A stretch of 64,000 bases of DNA, taken from NCBI GenBank assembly GCA_905171695.1, contig LR991653.1, positions 834,258-898,257 of the forward strand, in the 5' to 3' direction. How positions within the stretch are numbered: position 1 is the first letter of the stretch; every line of letters begins with the position of its first letter. This document shows, in pieces, positions 25,942 through 34,852 of the stretch. The position numbers and the translations under genes are program-made. Source of the stretch: Candidatus Methanoperedentaceae archaeon GB37. Lineage in GTDB: Archaea > Halobacteriota > Methanosarcinia > Methanosarcinales > EX4572-44. The notes under the pieces were generated by a model, which was not told the DNA's origin, did no database searches, and worked only from the letters and a program-made list of their open reading frames with translations.

Positions 25942-27035
25942 GAGACGAGGAACTGATCGAAGCAGCCCTCTTCGTAGCAGGAGAACCCGTAAGCGAAAAA
26001 AAACTTAAAAAAATCGTTGGAAGCCTAAGAAAAACACAACGCGCAATAGAACACCTGATATACGAATACCGAAAACGCGAAACAGCACTCGAAATAGTAG
26101 AACTCGACAGAAAATACGTGATGCAACTCAAACCAGAATACTCAAAACACGTAGAAAAGATAGCCCCAAGAGAGATCTCAGCACCAGCACTAAGAACCCT
26201 CGCAATAATAGCCTACCACCAACCAATCACCCAGAGAGAACTCGTCCAGATCAGAGGAAACACAATCTACGACCACATACAAGAACTCAACGAAAGAGGA
26301 CTGATAAAAGCCAGACCACACGGCAGAACCAAAATACTCACAACAGGCAGAAACTTCCCAAAATACTTCAACCTCACAACGAACGACCCCAAGAAAATAC
26401 GAGAAAAGATGATCGAACTCGCAAAAGAAGAAGGAATAAACCTGAACCACGAAAACCCAGAGATCCTCACAACACCCATGTACGAAAGCCTCCTCAAACA
26501 CTGCGGAATACAAAACTACAGAGTCACAGATAGAGTATACACCGATCCAGAGAGAACAGAAGAACTGAAAACAGCAAACATAGTCATCCTCAACCGTGGA
26601 TACGGAAAACAACTCAAAAACCACTACAAAGGAAAAATAATAGAAGTAAACGGGGCAACATTCCAAGATCTGATAGAATCAATGGAAAAACTCAAAAAAA
26701 TCGGAAACAAAAAGATAATAAACGAAAAAATATCCACAATAAAAGAAATAAAGAAAAAATGGGTTGAAAAAACACTGACAATCACAACACCAGTCACACC
26801 ACAAACGGAAATGGCAAGAAAAATAGCAAAAGAACTACGACTCCCAATCTCAACAAAAGGCAAAAAGATGGCACCCAGCCACAACGACCACAACGCCGAG
26901 ATAATCATACCAACACACCAAAAAGGACTCGACATAATAGAACGAATAGAGACACGATACAGAAGCATCATAAACCAGATAAAAAGGATAGAAGAAGGAA
27001 CTGAAGAAGAAGAGAGTTCAGAAAAAGCGAACTAA
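25938..27035 (+). CDS. scpB: Segregation and condensation protein B with long C-terminal extension
   Basis: The 365-residue product starts at TTG 25938 (AAAGGTG upstream, 4-bp overlap with scpA). Residues 1 to about 170 form the two winged helices of ScpB (LIEAALFVAGEPVSEKKL; ALRTLAIIAYHQPITQRELVQIRG; ERGLIKARPHGRTKILTTG). Bacterial ScpB usually ends near 180-200 residues; here about 190 more follow, including ANIVILNRGYGKQLKNHYKG, a Lys-rich part and an acidic tail EEGTEEEESSEKAN. The extension is not recognised. The gene is AT- and A/C-rich on the coding strand and almost T-free at codon ends, unlike many neighbours. Confidence 0.9.
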   Translation: MRDEELIEAALFVAGEPVSEKKLKKIVGSLRKTQRAIEHLIYEYRKRETALEIVELDRKYVMQLKPEYSKHVEKIAPREISAPALRTLAIIAYHQPITQRELVQIRGNTIYDHIQELNERGLIKARPHGRTKILTTGRNFPKYFNLTTNDPKKIREKMIELAKEEGINLNHENPEILTTPMYESLLKHCGIQNYRVTDRVYTDPERTEELKTANIVILNRGYGKQLKNHYKGKIIEVNGATFQDLIESMEKLKKIGNKKIINEKISTIKEIKKKWVEKTLTITTPVTPQTEMARKIAKELRLPISTKGKKMAPSHNDHNAEIIIPTHQKGLDIIERIETRYRSIINQIKRIEEGTEEEESSEKAN

Positions 27036-27126
27036 GAAAGAGACAACACAACCCAAAAACGACGAACTTATATCAGATTATGTATCAGACAAAATATTTT
27101 TAACTAGCAAGTGCAACTTTACCTCT

Positions 27127-28078
27127 ATGGGACGAAAACCTGAAAAAGAAGCTGTTAAATGGCTGACCTCAGAAGAGTTGAATGAGGAGATTCGAAGTAG
27201 AAAAGTGTACGCAGAAGCCCCGAGAAAACTCTTCTTCATCAAGGAACTATACAAGGGAGCAGCTGTTCTCAAGGCAGCTAAAGAGGTGGGGGTAAGCAAA
27301 GTTATTGGGTATGTATAGCTTGAGAACTGGAACAGAGAAGTGTTTTAGAAGGCTTGAAGCCGAGCTATGGAGGGGGAAGACCTTCAGAGCTGAGCGAAAA
27401 GCAGAAGGAAGGGTTGAAGGCGATTCTGAAAGAGAGAGATGAATGGACCACAAGGGAAGTAAGAGAACTCATCAAAAGCAGATTTGGAGTTGAATACAGC
27501 TTAAGAGATGTCGGCAGAATCTTGATTACTATGTGATCAAGAGTTGCTTACAGGCAAGCAACATACTGAAATCATCTGGAATGAAATACTCCAAGCCCTA
27601 TCAGAGAGACTACAGAAGACCTGAGAACGCAGAGAAAGAGTTTAAAAAACTTGATTGTGAAGAAGAACACCACAAAGATGAGGGCAAATACCTTCGGCTT
27701 CTAATGCGATAAATGGAGAGAGCGTTGTAGACTTCAAAGAAGATTCTAAAAAAGAATCTGTCTGTGATTTTCTGGAGAAAATGAGAGAGAAGAATCCGGA
27801 GAAGACCATAGTCATCATTCTGGATAACTTCAGATCACACCGGGGGCAAGAAAGACGAGAAGAAAAGCGAAGAAGCTGAAGATGGTTCTGGTTCATCTAC
27901 TTCCTTACTCTCTAGATCTAAACCCGATCGAAGAGATCTGGAGAGCTACAAAGAGAAAACTCTCCCCATCAAAACCTTAGATGAACTTAAAAAGGTCATC
28001 TCGAAGAGTTTTTATGAGCTAACACAAAGGATCAGCTTTGCAGAAAAGCGGATAGAAAAGTTCTTAAGCTTTGGTTAG
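27127..28078 (+). pseudogene. Decayed IS630-type transposase
   Basis: Pieces of one transposase lie in several frames. These are an N-terminal HTH (LTSEELNEEIRSRKVYAEAP and AAVLKAAKEVGVSKVIGYV, 27127-27318) and a second HTH (GGRPSELSEKQKEGLKAIL and WTTREVRELIKSRFGVEYSLRDVGRIL, 27354-27536). A linker (SKPYQRDYRRPENAEKEFKK) and DDE-domain remnants follow: TIVIILDNFRSH near 27810, then LPYSLDLNPIEEIWRATKRKLS near 27900, the conserved IS630/Tc1-like end. At least four frameshifts or stops break it. The first ATG is preceded by an AT-rich 90-bp gap after scpB. Clear terminal inverted repeats were not found, so element borders are unknown. Confidence 0.85.
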
Positions 28079-28089
28079 GTGGGTTATTG

Positions 28090-28145
28090 TTAGATAGATA
28101 GTTAGATGGATACTATAATTATATTAGATAGATACTATAATTATA
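28090..28145 (+). repeat. 22-bp AT-rich tandem repeat
   Basis: TTAGAT(A/G)GATACTATAATTATA occurs at 28102-28123 and 28124-28145 with one mismatch, preceded by a partial unit at 28090-28100. It lies between the dead IS and the Yip1 gene. The ACTATAATTATA core could also serve as TATA box for the gene at 28166. Confidence 0.7.
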
Positions 28146-28165
28146 ACTGTCGGGAGGAATGAGGT

Positions 28166-28810
28166 TTGAGTTTTGTGGAGCGTGTAATGGGAACGGTAAA
28201 GGATCCGAAAAGCGCGATGAAGAGTGTTGCGGGGCAGCCGTTGATAGAGGAGGCTGTTGTGATTGTGGGTGTCTATGCGGTCTTGAGTGCTATCTCGGGA
28301 TTTCTTATGGCTGGTAAGATTATCTATGTTTTTGAGGAGATGGAGGTTATGCCGTCTTCGATTGAGTCGATTGCAAGAGTATCCAGTGTTGTTTTTCCGT
28401 TGATAGGGGCTTTCGTTATGTGGGTGGTTATAACAGGAATCCTTCATCTGGTGTCTCTTGCTTTTGGTGGTGAGGGTAAGTTCTTTCCTCAGATGATGAC
28501 GGTTGTCGGGTTTGCCATGATTCCCTTGATCTTCGGAGGTATTGTTGGGATTGTTTTGATCTCTATGGTTGAACCGATGACTGTGACGATCTCGGCGGCA
28601 AATCCGTGGGCTGCAAGGGATGTGATCGAGAGTCCATATCTGGTTGCTTCAAGTATATTTGGGGTGCTCATGCAGTTCTGGGCTGCGGTAATAATCTTCT
28701 TTGGGGTTAGGAGTGTTCATCGTCTCTCGTCTGGGAAGTCTGTTGTTGTTGCGGGAATTCCTGTTGTGATTGCGGTCATCTCCCTTGTCTTGGGTAGCGG
28801 CATCTTCTAA
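28166..28810 (+). CDS. Yip1-family integral membrane protein
   Basis: The 214-residue protein has about five membrane segments (approximate starts 30, 72, 110, 150, 190) with the VVIVGVYAVLSAISGF, VFPLIGAFVMWVVITGILHL and GGIVGIVLI segments typical of the Yip1/YIPF fold. An N-terminal amphipathic region (VERVMGTVKDPKSAM) is also typical. The start is a TTG at 28166 with GGGAGG at 28152-28157; a nearby GTG is possible. Such proteins are common in methanogens; the role is unknown, possibly membrane organisation. The gene stands alone and its coding strand is strongly G/T-rich. Confidence 0.7.
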   Translation: MSFVERVMGTVKDPKSAMKSVAGQPLIEEAVVIVGVYAVLSAISGFLMAGKIIYVFEEMEVMPSSIESIARVSSVVFPLIGAFVMWVVITGILHLVSLAFGGEGKFFPQMMTVVGFAMIPLIFGGIVGIVLISMVEPMTVTISAANPWAARDVIESPYLVASSIFGVLMQFWAAVIIFFGVRSVHRLSSGKSVVVAGIPVVIAVISLVLGSGIF

Positions 28811-28946
28811 CAGGTATATATCAGACTACGGGAGTGTTCGCATAGTCCCATGTTGGGTTGTGAAGTTGTTGGGTGCTGGTGATAGATCTGAAAAACCAGA
28901 GTTTTGACGGCACCCATTAAGTTGACAGCCCCGTGGAAACAAAAGA

Positions 28947-28986
28947 TTTATATTGTATAGTATACTATACGTAAAGTGTACTTTAC
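28947..28986 (+). promoter_or_regulatory. TATA box with two palindromic operators before the XRE gene
   Basis: TTTATATT (28947-28954) is followed directly by a perfect 16-bp palindrome GTATAGTATACTATAC (28955-28970). A second inverted repeat GTAAAGT-GT-ACTTTAC (28971-28986) ends 13 nt before the ATG. Both overlap the expected transcription start, the classic place for repression. The downstream gene encodes an HTH protein, so autoregulation is the simple inference. Confidence 0.7.
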
Positions 28987-28999
28987 ATGATGATGGCAA

Positions 29000-29197
29000 A
29001 TGAAACTGAAGACAAATAAATTAAAGGAATTTCGAGAGAACAATGAAATGACTCAGGAAGAGTTAGCTGACAGAGTAGGAGTAACCAGACAGACAATAAT
29101 CTCCATTGAAAATGGTAAATATATACCGTCTCTGCCGTTGGCGTTGAAATTTGCTAAAGTTTTCAAATGTAAAGTAGAGGATCTGTTCGAGGTGTAA
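29000..29197 (+). CDS. XRE/Cro-type HTH transcriptional regulator
   Basis: The 65-residue protein is a single helix-turn-helix domain: [48 protein letters not shown], ending CKVEDLFEV. This is the compact regulator type widespread in archaea and Firmicutes. It is followed after 4 nt by a DUF2178 membrane protein, an often repeated pair. Two palindromes at its promoter are likely its operators. Confidence 0.92.
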   Translation: MKLKTNKLKEFRENNEMTQEELADRVGVTRQTIISIENGKYIPSLPLALKFAKVFKCKVEDLFEV

Positions 29198-29201
29198 AGT
29201 A

Positions 29202-29606
29202 ATGGAAATTGAAAGTGGAGCAAGAGCAAAGCTGATATATGGAATTGCATCGTTTATGCTCATATTGGGATTGCTGCTTAATTATTTTAATCTGGGAACA
29301 TCTAATTTCGCAGGATTCAGTTCTGTTGGAAACTGGCTTATTTACGTGGCTTTTGTAGGATTGATGTTAGGTACAGTGATAGCTATTTCAAAGAAAAAAC
29401 GAACAGTAGATGAAAGAATGGAATTTGTTGCAGCAAAAGCATTAAGAATAACCTTTCTATCTCTCCTTATCACTTCATTTATCACAATGGTCATTGATGG
29501 GATAAAGGCAATAACGATTCCTTATCACATGTTTATGAGTTACTTAATATGTGGATTATTGATTATATATTTAGTAACGTATAAAATTTTGTTGAGGTTT
29601 TATTAA
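29202..29606 (+). CDS. DUF2178-like four-helix membrane protein
   Basis: The 134-residue protein has four predicted membrane helices (about 10-28, 44-62, 84-103, 110-129). A cytoplasmic loop after the second helix carries KKKRTVDERMEFVAAKA, the DE-R-M/A-K-A loop of the DUF2178 family. It lies 4 nt after the XRE gene, with which it forms a regulator/membrane pair. Function is unknown; the pair may sense membrane state, but nothing in the sequence proves it. The ABC operon begins about 90 nt downstream in the same direction. Confidence 0.75.
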   Translation: MEIESGARAKLIYGIASFMLILGLLLNYFNLGTSNFAGFSSVGNWLIYVAFVGLMLGTVIAISKKKRTVDERMEFVAAKALRITFLSLLITSFITMVIDGIKAITIPYHMFMSYLICGLLIIYLVTYKILLRFY

Positions 29607-29699
29607 CTTTTTTATTATGCATATTATTATTTATTGCAGCGAGTGGAATATGTGTGTCTTTAACTCTCTCGAAAAAAGACGATTATGGAGCGGTATTGT

Positions 29700-30371
29700 A
29701 TGATTATCCTTGAGATAGAGAATTTGTTCAAGTCTTACAGTCTTGAGAGGCTCGAGGTACCTGTGTTGCATGATATTAACCTCGCAGTTGATGCTGGTGA
29801 GTTTGCTGCGATAATGGGTCCTTCTGGAAGTGGTAAGAGTACTCTCATGAATCTCATCGGCTGCCTTGATAGGCCAACATCCGGGAGGATACTGATCGGG
29901 GGCGAGGATGTTTCCCTGCTCTCGGAAAGAGATCTTGCTCGCATTCGGGGCGAGCGGATTGGTTTTGTCTTCCAGACGTTTAACCTCATATCCCGTCTCA
30001 CTGCACTTAAAAACGTGGAGCTCCCCATGGTTTATCAGGATATCCCAAGGGGCGCGAGGCTCAAACGAGCAGCAAAGCTTCTTGAGATGCTTGGTCTAAC
30101 CGATAGGGCAGATCACAAGCCCTCAGAGCTTTCAGGTGGGCAGCGCCAGAGGGTTGCAATCGCACGGGCGCTTGCAAATGAGCCAGATATACTGCTTGCC
30201 GATGAGCCAACAGGAAACCTTGACTCAAAGACAGGAGAGGAGATCATGCAAATATTTAAGGAACTGCACAGCGAAGGACGAACTATTATAATGGTCACTC
30301 ATGATCAGGGGCTTGCTGAGAACTGTGATCGGATCATCAGGTTGAAGGATGGGAGAATTGAAGATGAATAA
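29700..30371 (+). CDS. ABC transporter ATPase, MacB/LolD type
   Basis: This is a 223-residue product from ATG 29700 (GGAG upstream; a frame-open ATG at 29685 adds five residues). Walker A GPSGSGKST, Q-loop FVFQTFNLI, signature LSGGQRQRVAIARAL, Walker B ILLADEPTGNLDS and H-loop MVTHD are all intact. The TGNLDS words are specific for the MacB/LolD/FtsE group, whose permease here is probably the last gene of the operon (33618-34832). It overlaps the next ATPase gene by 8 bp. Confidence 0.92.
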   Translation: MIILEIENLFKSYSLERLEVPVLHDINLAVDAGEFAAIMGPSGSGKSTLMNLIGCLDRPTSGRILIGGEDVSLLSERDLARIRGERIGFVFQTFNLISRLTALKNVELPMVYQDIPRGARLKRAAKLLEMLGLTDRADHKPSELSGGQRQRVAIARALANEPDILLADEPTGNLDSKTGEEIMQIFKELHSEGRTIIMVTHDQGLAENCDRIIRLKDGRIEDE

Positions 30372-31239
30372 TGTTGAAGTGTCGCATATTTCAAAATCTT
30401 TTGATGGACAGGCTGTGGTCAGTGATTTATCCTTTGATATCAGGGCAGGCGAAGTCTTCGGTTTGCTTGGTCCGAACGGAGCTGGTAAAACCACTGTCAT
30501 ACGCATGCTTCTCGATATAATACGCCCCGATTCTGGGAGAATAATGGTTCTCAATCGATCGCTGGGAGAGGTTAAGGACTCTATAGGCTATCTTCCAGAG
30601 GAACGAGGTTTGTATCGAAAGCTTACGGTTATGGACACCCTCATGTATTTTGGCTCATTAAAGAATAACCAGAGCGAAGAGCGAACACTTGCACTTCTTG
30701 AAAAGATGGGGCTGCTCTCTTACAGGGATAAGAAGATTTCTGAACTCAGCAAGGGTATGCAGCAGAAAATCCAGATCATTGCAGCGATCATTCACGATCC
30801 AGATCTCATAATCCTTGATGAACCGTTCACAGGTCTTGACCCTGTAAACATGAAGCTTGTGCAGGATCTGATACTTGAACTTAAAAGCGAGGGGAAAACC
30901 ATTCTCATCAGTACGCACATGATGGATAAGGTGGAGCGCATGTGCGACAGAATCTTCATGATACACCGTGGAAATGGAGTCCTACACGGAAGCATTGGTG
31001 AGATAAAATCCAGATACGGGAAAAATACCATTTTTCTTGAGTTTGATGGAGAACTGAAAAGGATGCCTGGAGTGAAAAAAGTTAATAACGCGGGCAATTA
31101 TGCTGAACTGATTCTTGAATCTGGAGTAGATGCCCAGGCCGTGTTAAAGAGCATAGTGGACGAGGTAAGAGTGAATAAGTTTGAGATTTCTGCACCCTCA
31201 CTCAATGAGATATTTATAGAAGTGGTGGAAGGGGCATGA
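30364..31239 (+). CDS. ABC transporter ATPase, NatA/ABC-2 exporter type
   Basis: This is a 291-residue product from ATG 30364 (GGGAG 9 nt upstream). Motifs: Walker A GPNGAGKTT, signature LSKGMQQKIQIIAAI, Walker B LIILDEPFTGLDPVN, H-loop STHMM. The C-terminal extension (GVKKVNNAGNYAELILES...SLNEIFIEVVEG) is typical of NatA-like drug or Na+ exporters. It overlaps the downstream permease by 4 bp (ATGA), which is its obvious partner. Confidence 0.92.
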   Translation: MNNVEVSHISKSFDGQAVVSDLSFDIRAGEVFGLLGPNGAGKTTVIRMLLDIIRPDSGRIMVLNRSLGEVKDSIGYLPEERGLYRKLTVMDTLMYFGSLKNNQSEERTLALLEKMGLLSYRDKKISELSKGMQQKIQIIAAIIHDPDLIILDEPFTGLDPVNMKLVQDLILELKSEGKTILISTHMMDKVERMCDRIFMIHRGNGVLHGSIGEIKSRYGKNTIFLEFDGELKRMPGVKKVNNAGNYAELILESGVDAQAVLKSIVDEVRVNKFEISAPSLNEIFIEVVEGA

Positions 31240-32417
31240 AAAAGTATTTTCTAATAGCAAAGCACGAATTCAAAACAAATGTTAAGAGAAAAGAGTTTCT
31301 ATTGATGACTATAGGGATGCCTTTGTTTATCTTCGCGATTGTTGCGCTTCCAGTTCTTTTTATAGATAATATCGATAGTGAAGACGTGAAAATTGGCTAC
31401 GTGGACGCGACCAACAGTTTTCACTCGCAGGATTTTGTGAAATATTCTGATTATGAATCTGCAAAAAAAGCACTCTTTGAGGGTGAGATCACTCATTTCT
31501 TTGTCGTGCCTCCAGATTATCTCAGCACTGGAGAGATTAATATTTACTCAACGAAGAAAATCACCTCAACAGTTTCTGGGGGAGTGGAAAACCAGATAAA
31601 GGGCTTTCTTTTGGAGAACCTCTTGAGTGGAGAGTCAGAAGAACTTGTTGAGCGGGTAAAACAGCCGATGAAGAGCGAATATTTCAATCTGAACAAGGAT
31701 AAAGAGGAGAAAGAGGGTATTGGTGCGTTTCTCTTTCCATTCGGTTTTGCCATGCTATTTGTGCTCTCTATCTTCACGTCGTCTGGTTATCTTCTTCAGG
31801 GAATTGTGGAGGAGAAAGAGAACAGGATAATAGAAATTCTCCTCTCCTCTGTCTCACACAGAGATCTTCTGAGTGGAAAAATACTGGGCCTTGGCGCAGT
31901 GGGATTAGCCCAGTTGCTGATCTGGCTCACAGGCGCTCTTCTCATCCTATCATCTGCTCCAGTGGTTGCTATTGGCATCCTGGGAAACCTGCAGATCTCC
32001 ACGTTGTTGGGAGTTCTTGCGCCAATCTACTTCCTCCTCGGCTACCTGGTATTCGCAAGCATAATGGCAGGCGTTGGCGCGGTGTCAACAACGCTAAGAG
32101 AAGGACAACAGTTAGCAGGTGTGTTCTCTATGAGCGGAGTTATACCCTTATTTTTCCTACAGTTTATAATTATGAGTCCTAACGCAATATTTGCACGACT
32201 ACTCAGCTATTTTCCACTCACATCACCATTAACAATGATTTTACGTTTATCCATAACTGAAGTTCCAGTATATGATATTGTGATCAGTTTAATGATTCTG
32301 ATCATCTCTACAATAGGAGTTATCGAACTCTCAAGTAGAGTGTTCAGAGCAGGCCTGCTGATGTATGGAAAAAAGCCAACTATTAAAGAATTGATAAAGT
32401 ATGTACGAGAAGTTTAA
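31236..32417 (+). CDS. ABC-2 type permease, NatB-like
   Basis: The 393-residue protein has one N-terminal membrane helix (about 22-42), a large extracytoplasmic domain (about 45-165) and five to six C-terminal helices from about residue 165. VEEKENRIIEILLSSVSHRDLLSGKILGLG is the hallmark cytoplasmic loop of the ABC2_membrane_3/NatB family. It partners the ATPase directly upstream (4-bp overlap). The substrate cannot be deduced. Confidence 0.88.
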   Translation: MKKYFLIAKHEFKTNVKRKEFLLMTIGMPLFIFAIVALPVLFIDNIDSEDVKIGYVDATNSFHSQDFVKYSDYESAKKALFEGEITHFFVVPPDYLSTGEINIYSTKKITSTVSGGVENQIKGFLLENLLSGESEELVERVKQPMKSEYFNLNKDKEEKEGIGAFLFPFGFAMLFVLSIFTSSGYLLQGIVEEKENRIIEILLSSVSHRDLLSGKILGLGAVGLAQLLIWLTGALLILSSAPVVAIGILGNLQISTLLGVLAPIYFLLGYLVFASIMAGVGAVSTTLREGQQLAGVFSMSGVIPLFFLQFIIMSPNAIFARLLSYFPLTSPLTMILRLSITEVPVYDIVISLMILIISTIGVIELSSRVFRAGLLMYGKKPTIKELIKYVREV

Positions 32418-33621
32418 AGTGCTGCTTGCAGCAATAATAATTGTACTATCTTCCTCGGGAGTGTCAGAGGCACTGCTCGCGGAGAACTCCCTGAAGATCA
32501 GCCTTATAAAATATGATCCGTATCCTGTCAGCCCAGGCTCTGACTTTAATATATGGGTTCAGGTGAAGAATATAGGGGATAACGACGTGAGCGGCGCATC
32601 AATCGAATTCGTCCCAGAATATCCATTCTCCATCAAAACAGGTGAGAGCGCTGTGAAGTATCCTGGAACAATACGGGAAGGGGATGAAATAGTGTATAAA
32701 TACGCTGTGCACGTTGATAGGGATGCTTTTGTGGGTACAAACACGATAGAGATAGGTTACAGAGTGGATGGCACGTTTACCAAAAGAGAATTTGACATCG
32801 AAGTGGGAAGCGAGGTTGTTGACGCCAGAGGCACTGTTCAGCTTGAAAGCTACGTGGTAAGTCCTGAAGCTCTTATTCCAGGCGATACAGCCACTGTAAC
32901 ACTCAAACTCACGAACAGCGCATCAGAGTACACGATCGAGATGGACGGCAGCGACTACAGCATGAACGCTCAGATACAGTCAGCAAAACTCTCAGGAGAC
33001 AATGGACTGATAGAGGTAACAAGCGAGCCATACTACAACGTGGGCATAATAGGACCAGGGGACTCGGTCGAACTCCCATTCACAATACAGGTCAAGAATA
33101 ACACGCCAGACGGCACGTATCTTCTCGACTTCAAGCTCGAGGGAAGCGCCAGACTCTACAGCCTGAACCTGAAAATACCTGTAACAGTGGACTCTTCCAG
33201 TATAGACGCCGTGCTATCCGAGACTCCGGAGTTAAACCCTGGTAGAATCATACTCAGCGTGGCAAACAACAGACCAAACACTGTAAACGCTGTCTCTGTA
33301 ATCCCATCTGGAAATGCAACCTTTGAACCCAGTGAATACTTCATCGGCACAATGGAGTCTGACGAACTCTTCACGGTCAAGTTTGAGATGAAAGCAGAAA
33401 GCGATCTAACAGATATCAGCTTCAAGATCAGATTCAAAAACGGAGAGAACTGGCACGAGACAGATGCACTGACTGTAGCACCCAAGGATTCAACAAGGGC
33501 GCACACCCAGAAGAGCGAATCATCCCTGAACCTGACGGTGACTGCAATCCTTGCAGCAGCACTTATCATTGTCTTCGGATTCTTCGTACTCATGAGGCGC
33601 AGGAGAGCGAAAAGAGAGTGA
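32401..33621 (+). CDS. COG1361-like S-layer-type ectodomain protein with C-terminal membrane anchor
   Basis: The 406-residue product overlaps the previous gene by 17 bp and the next by 4 bp. Signal peptide (1-25), then three or so immunoglobulin-like sandwiches of the COG1361/NEW3 kind (SPGSDFNIWVQVKNIGDNDVSGA, LIPGDTATVTLKLTNSA, LNPGRIILSVANNRPNT). A C-terminal helix (about 378-398) ends in RRRRAKRE. In archaea such proteins often sit between ABC export genes, probably as an outer-face stalk or periplasm-like adaptor. That is a context-based inference. Confidence 0.82.
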   Translation: MYEKFKVLLAAIIIVLSSSGVSEALLAENSLKISLIKYDPYPVSPGSDFNIWVQVKNIGDNDVSGASIEFVPEYPFSIKTGESAVKYPGTIREGDEIVYKYAVHVDRDAFVGTNTIEIGYRVDGTFTKREFDIEVGSEVVDARGTVQLESYVVSPEALIPGDTATVTLKLTNSASEYTIEMDGSDYSMNAQIQSAKLSGDNGLIEVTSEPYYNVGIIGPGDSVELPFTIQVKNNTPDGTYLLDFKLEGSARLYSLNLKIPVTVDSSSIDAVLSETPELNPGRIILSVANNRPNTVNAVSVIPSGNATFEPSEYFIGTMESDELFTVKFEMKAESDLTDISFKIRFKNGENWHETDALTVAPKDSTRAHTQKSESSLNLTVTAILAAALIIVFGFFVLMRRRRAKRE

Positions 33622-34832
33622 AACTGATCGATGCACTCGAACAGGTATCGCTCAGCTTCAAGAGCAACAAATTCAAAACCGTAATGTCAAGCCTTGGCAT
33701 AATAATAGGCGTCATTGCAATCGTTGTCATGCTCTCAGTAGGAGAGGGGATCGAAGAGGGCGTGGGCGAGGCATTCGGGGGAGCAGACCTTGACGTGATC
33801 ACCATATTTCCCGGCGGCAACTCATATTCCGATACTGGAAGGCTCGTTTACAAAAAACCAGCAGAATTCGATGAGAAAGACGTGCACGCCCTCGAAAACA
33901 CCCTTGGAGTAAAAACGGTCTCGCCAAGAAATAGCGGTGGCATGCTTGCAGAATTCAGAAACGAAGCACGTTCAATAACACTAACCGCAGTCACACCTAC
34001 AAAAGAGCCAGACCTATCAAGACTGGTGGAGAAAGGACGTTTCCTAACAGACTCTGACAGAAGCGCAATTGTGATAGGAAGCGACATCGCAAACAAGATG
34101 TTCAAAATACCACTGAACCCGGGAATGCGCATGACTCTCACAAACAAGAATAACGATATAGAAAAAGAGTTCACAATCGTAGGAATACTTGAAGAAAAAG
34201 AGGAAGTATCAGCATTTGGCAGCAACACAAACATGGAGATCTTCACCACACACCAGGCACTGAAAGAACTCCTCGACGTAACAGAATACTCCTACTCCCA
34301 CATTCTAGTCACAGTAGAAGACCAAAGCGAGATCGAGACCACAGCAGAAAGACTGGAAGACTCACTCGAAAGGCTGCACAAAGACGAAGCATACACGGTC
34401 TTCATGATGAAATCCATCCTCGAAGGAATAGAGAGAGTACTCACAATGATCAAATACGGACTCGGAGGCATCGGCGCAATATCACTCCTCGTGGGAGGAA
34501 TCGGCATAGTCAACGTAATGATGCTGACAGTCCACGAACGAATAAAAGAGATAGGCGTAATGAAAGCAGTGGGCGCAACCCGCGGAGACATCCAAATACT
34601 CTTCATGCTCGAATCAGGACTGCTCGGACTTGTGAGCGGAATGATAGGAATCACAATCGGCGCAACAATCTCACTCCTCATATCAACACTCGGCAACTTC
34701 CCACTCAAAGTATCCTGGACCTCACTTGCAATCGGCTTAGCCTTCGGAATAATCACAACTACCATGGCAGGCGTCTACCCAGCAAACAAAGCAGCAAGAC
34801 TTGACCCGGTAGAAGCGCTGCGGAGAGAATAA
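33618..34832 (+). CDS. MacB/FtsX-type ABC permease
   Basis: The 404-residue protein has one N-terminal membrane helix (about 23-43, SSLGIIIGVIAIVVMLSVGEG), a MacB periplasmic-core-like domain (about 50-270), and three C-terminal helices. The FtsX signature is GGIGIVNVMMLTVHERIKEIGVMKAVGATRGDI, followed by an ending VYPANKAARLDPVEALRRE. It starts with GTG overlapping the COG1361 gene. It pairs with the MacB-type ATPase at the head of the operon, so the five genes encode two ABC pumps of different folds plus a shared ectodomain. Confidence 0.9.
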   Translation: MKLIDALEQVSLSFKSNKFKTVMSSLGIIIGVIAIVVMLSVGEGIEEGVGEAFGGADLDVITIFPGGNSYSDTGRLVYKKPAEFDEKDVHALENTLGVKTVSPRNSGGMLAEFRNEARSITLTAVTPTKEPDLSRLVEKGRFLTDSDRSAIVIGSDIANKMFKIPLNPGMRMTLTNKNNDIEKEFTIVGILEEKEEVSAFGSNTNMEIFTTHQALKELLDVTEYSYSHILVTVEDQSEIETTAERLEDSLERLHKDEAYTVFMMKSILEGIERVLTMIKYGLGGIGAISLLVGGIGIVNVMMLTVHERIKEIGVMKAVGATRGDIQILFMLESGLLGLVSGMIGITIGATISLLISTLGNFPLKVSWTSLAIGLAFGIITTTMAGVYPANKAARLDPVEALRRE

Positions 34833-34852
34833 AGTTGCAAGTTGCAGAATAG

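Noticed and set aside
27036-27126. Left terminal inverted repeat of the IS630-type element
   Set aside because: No sequence in this AT-rich gap pairs convincingly with the region after 28078.
28090-28145. Short AT-rich repeats considered as a CRISPR remnant
   Set aside because: Only two adjacent units with no spacers; a simple tandem duplication.
28811-28946. Possible small RNA with the inverted words GGGTGC and GCACCC
   Set aside because: The stem is short, no C/D or H/ACA boxes fit well, and there is no flanking promoter evidence.
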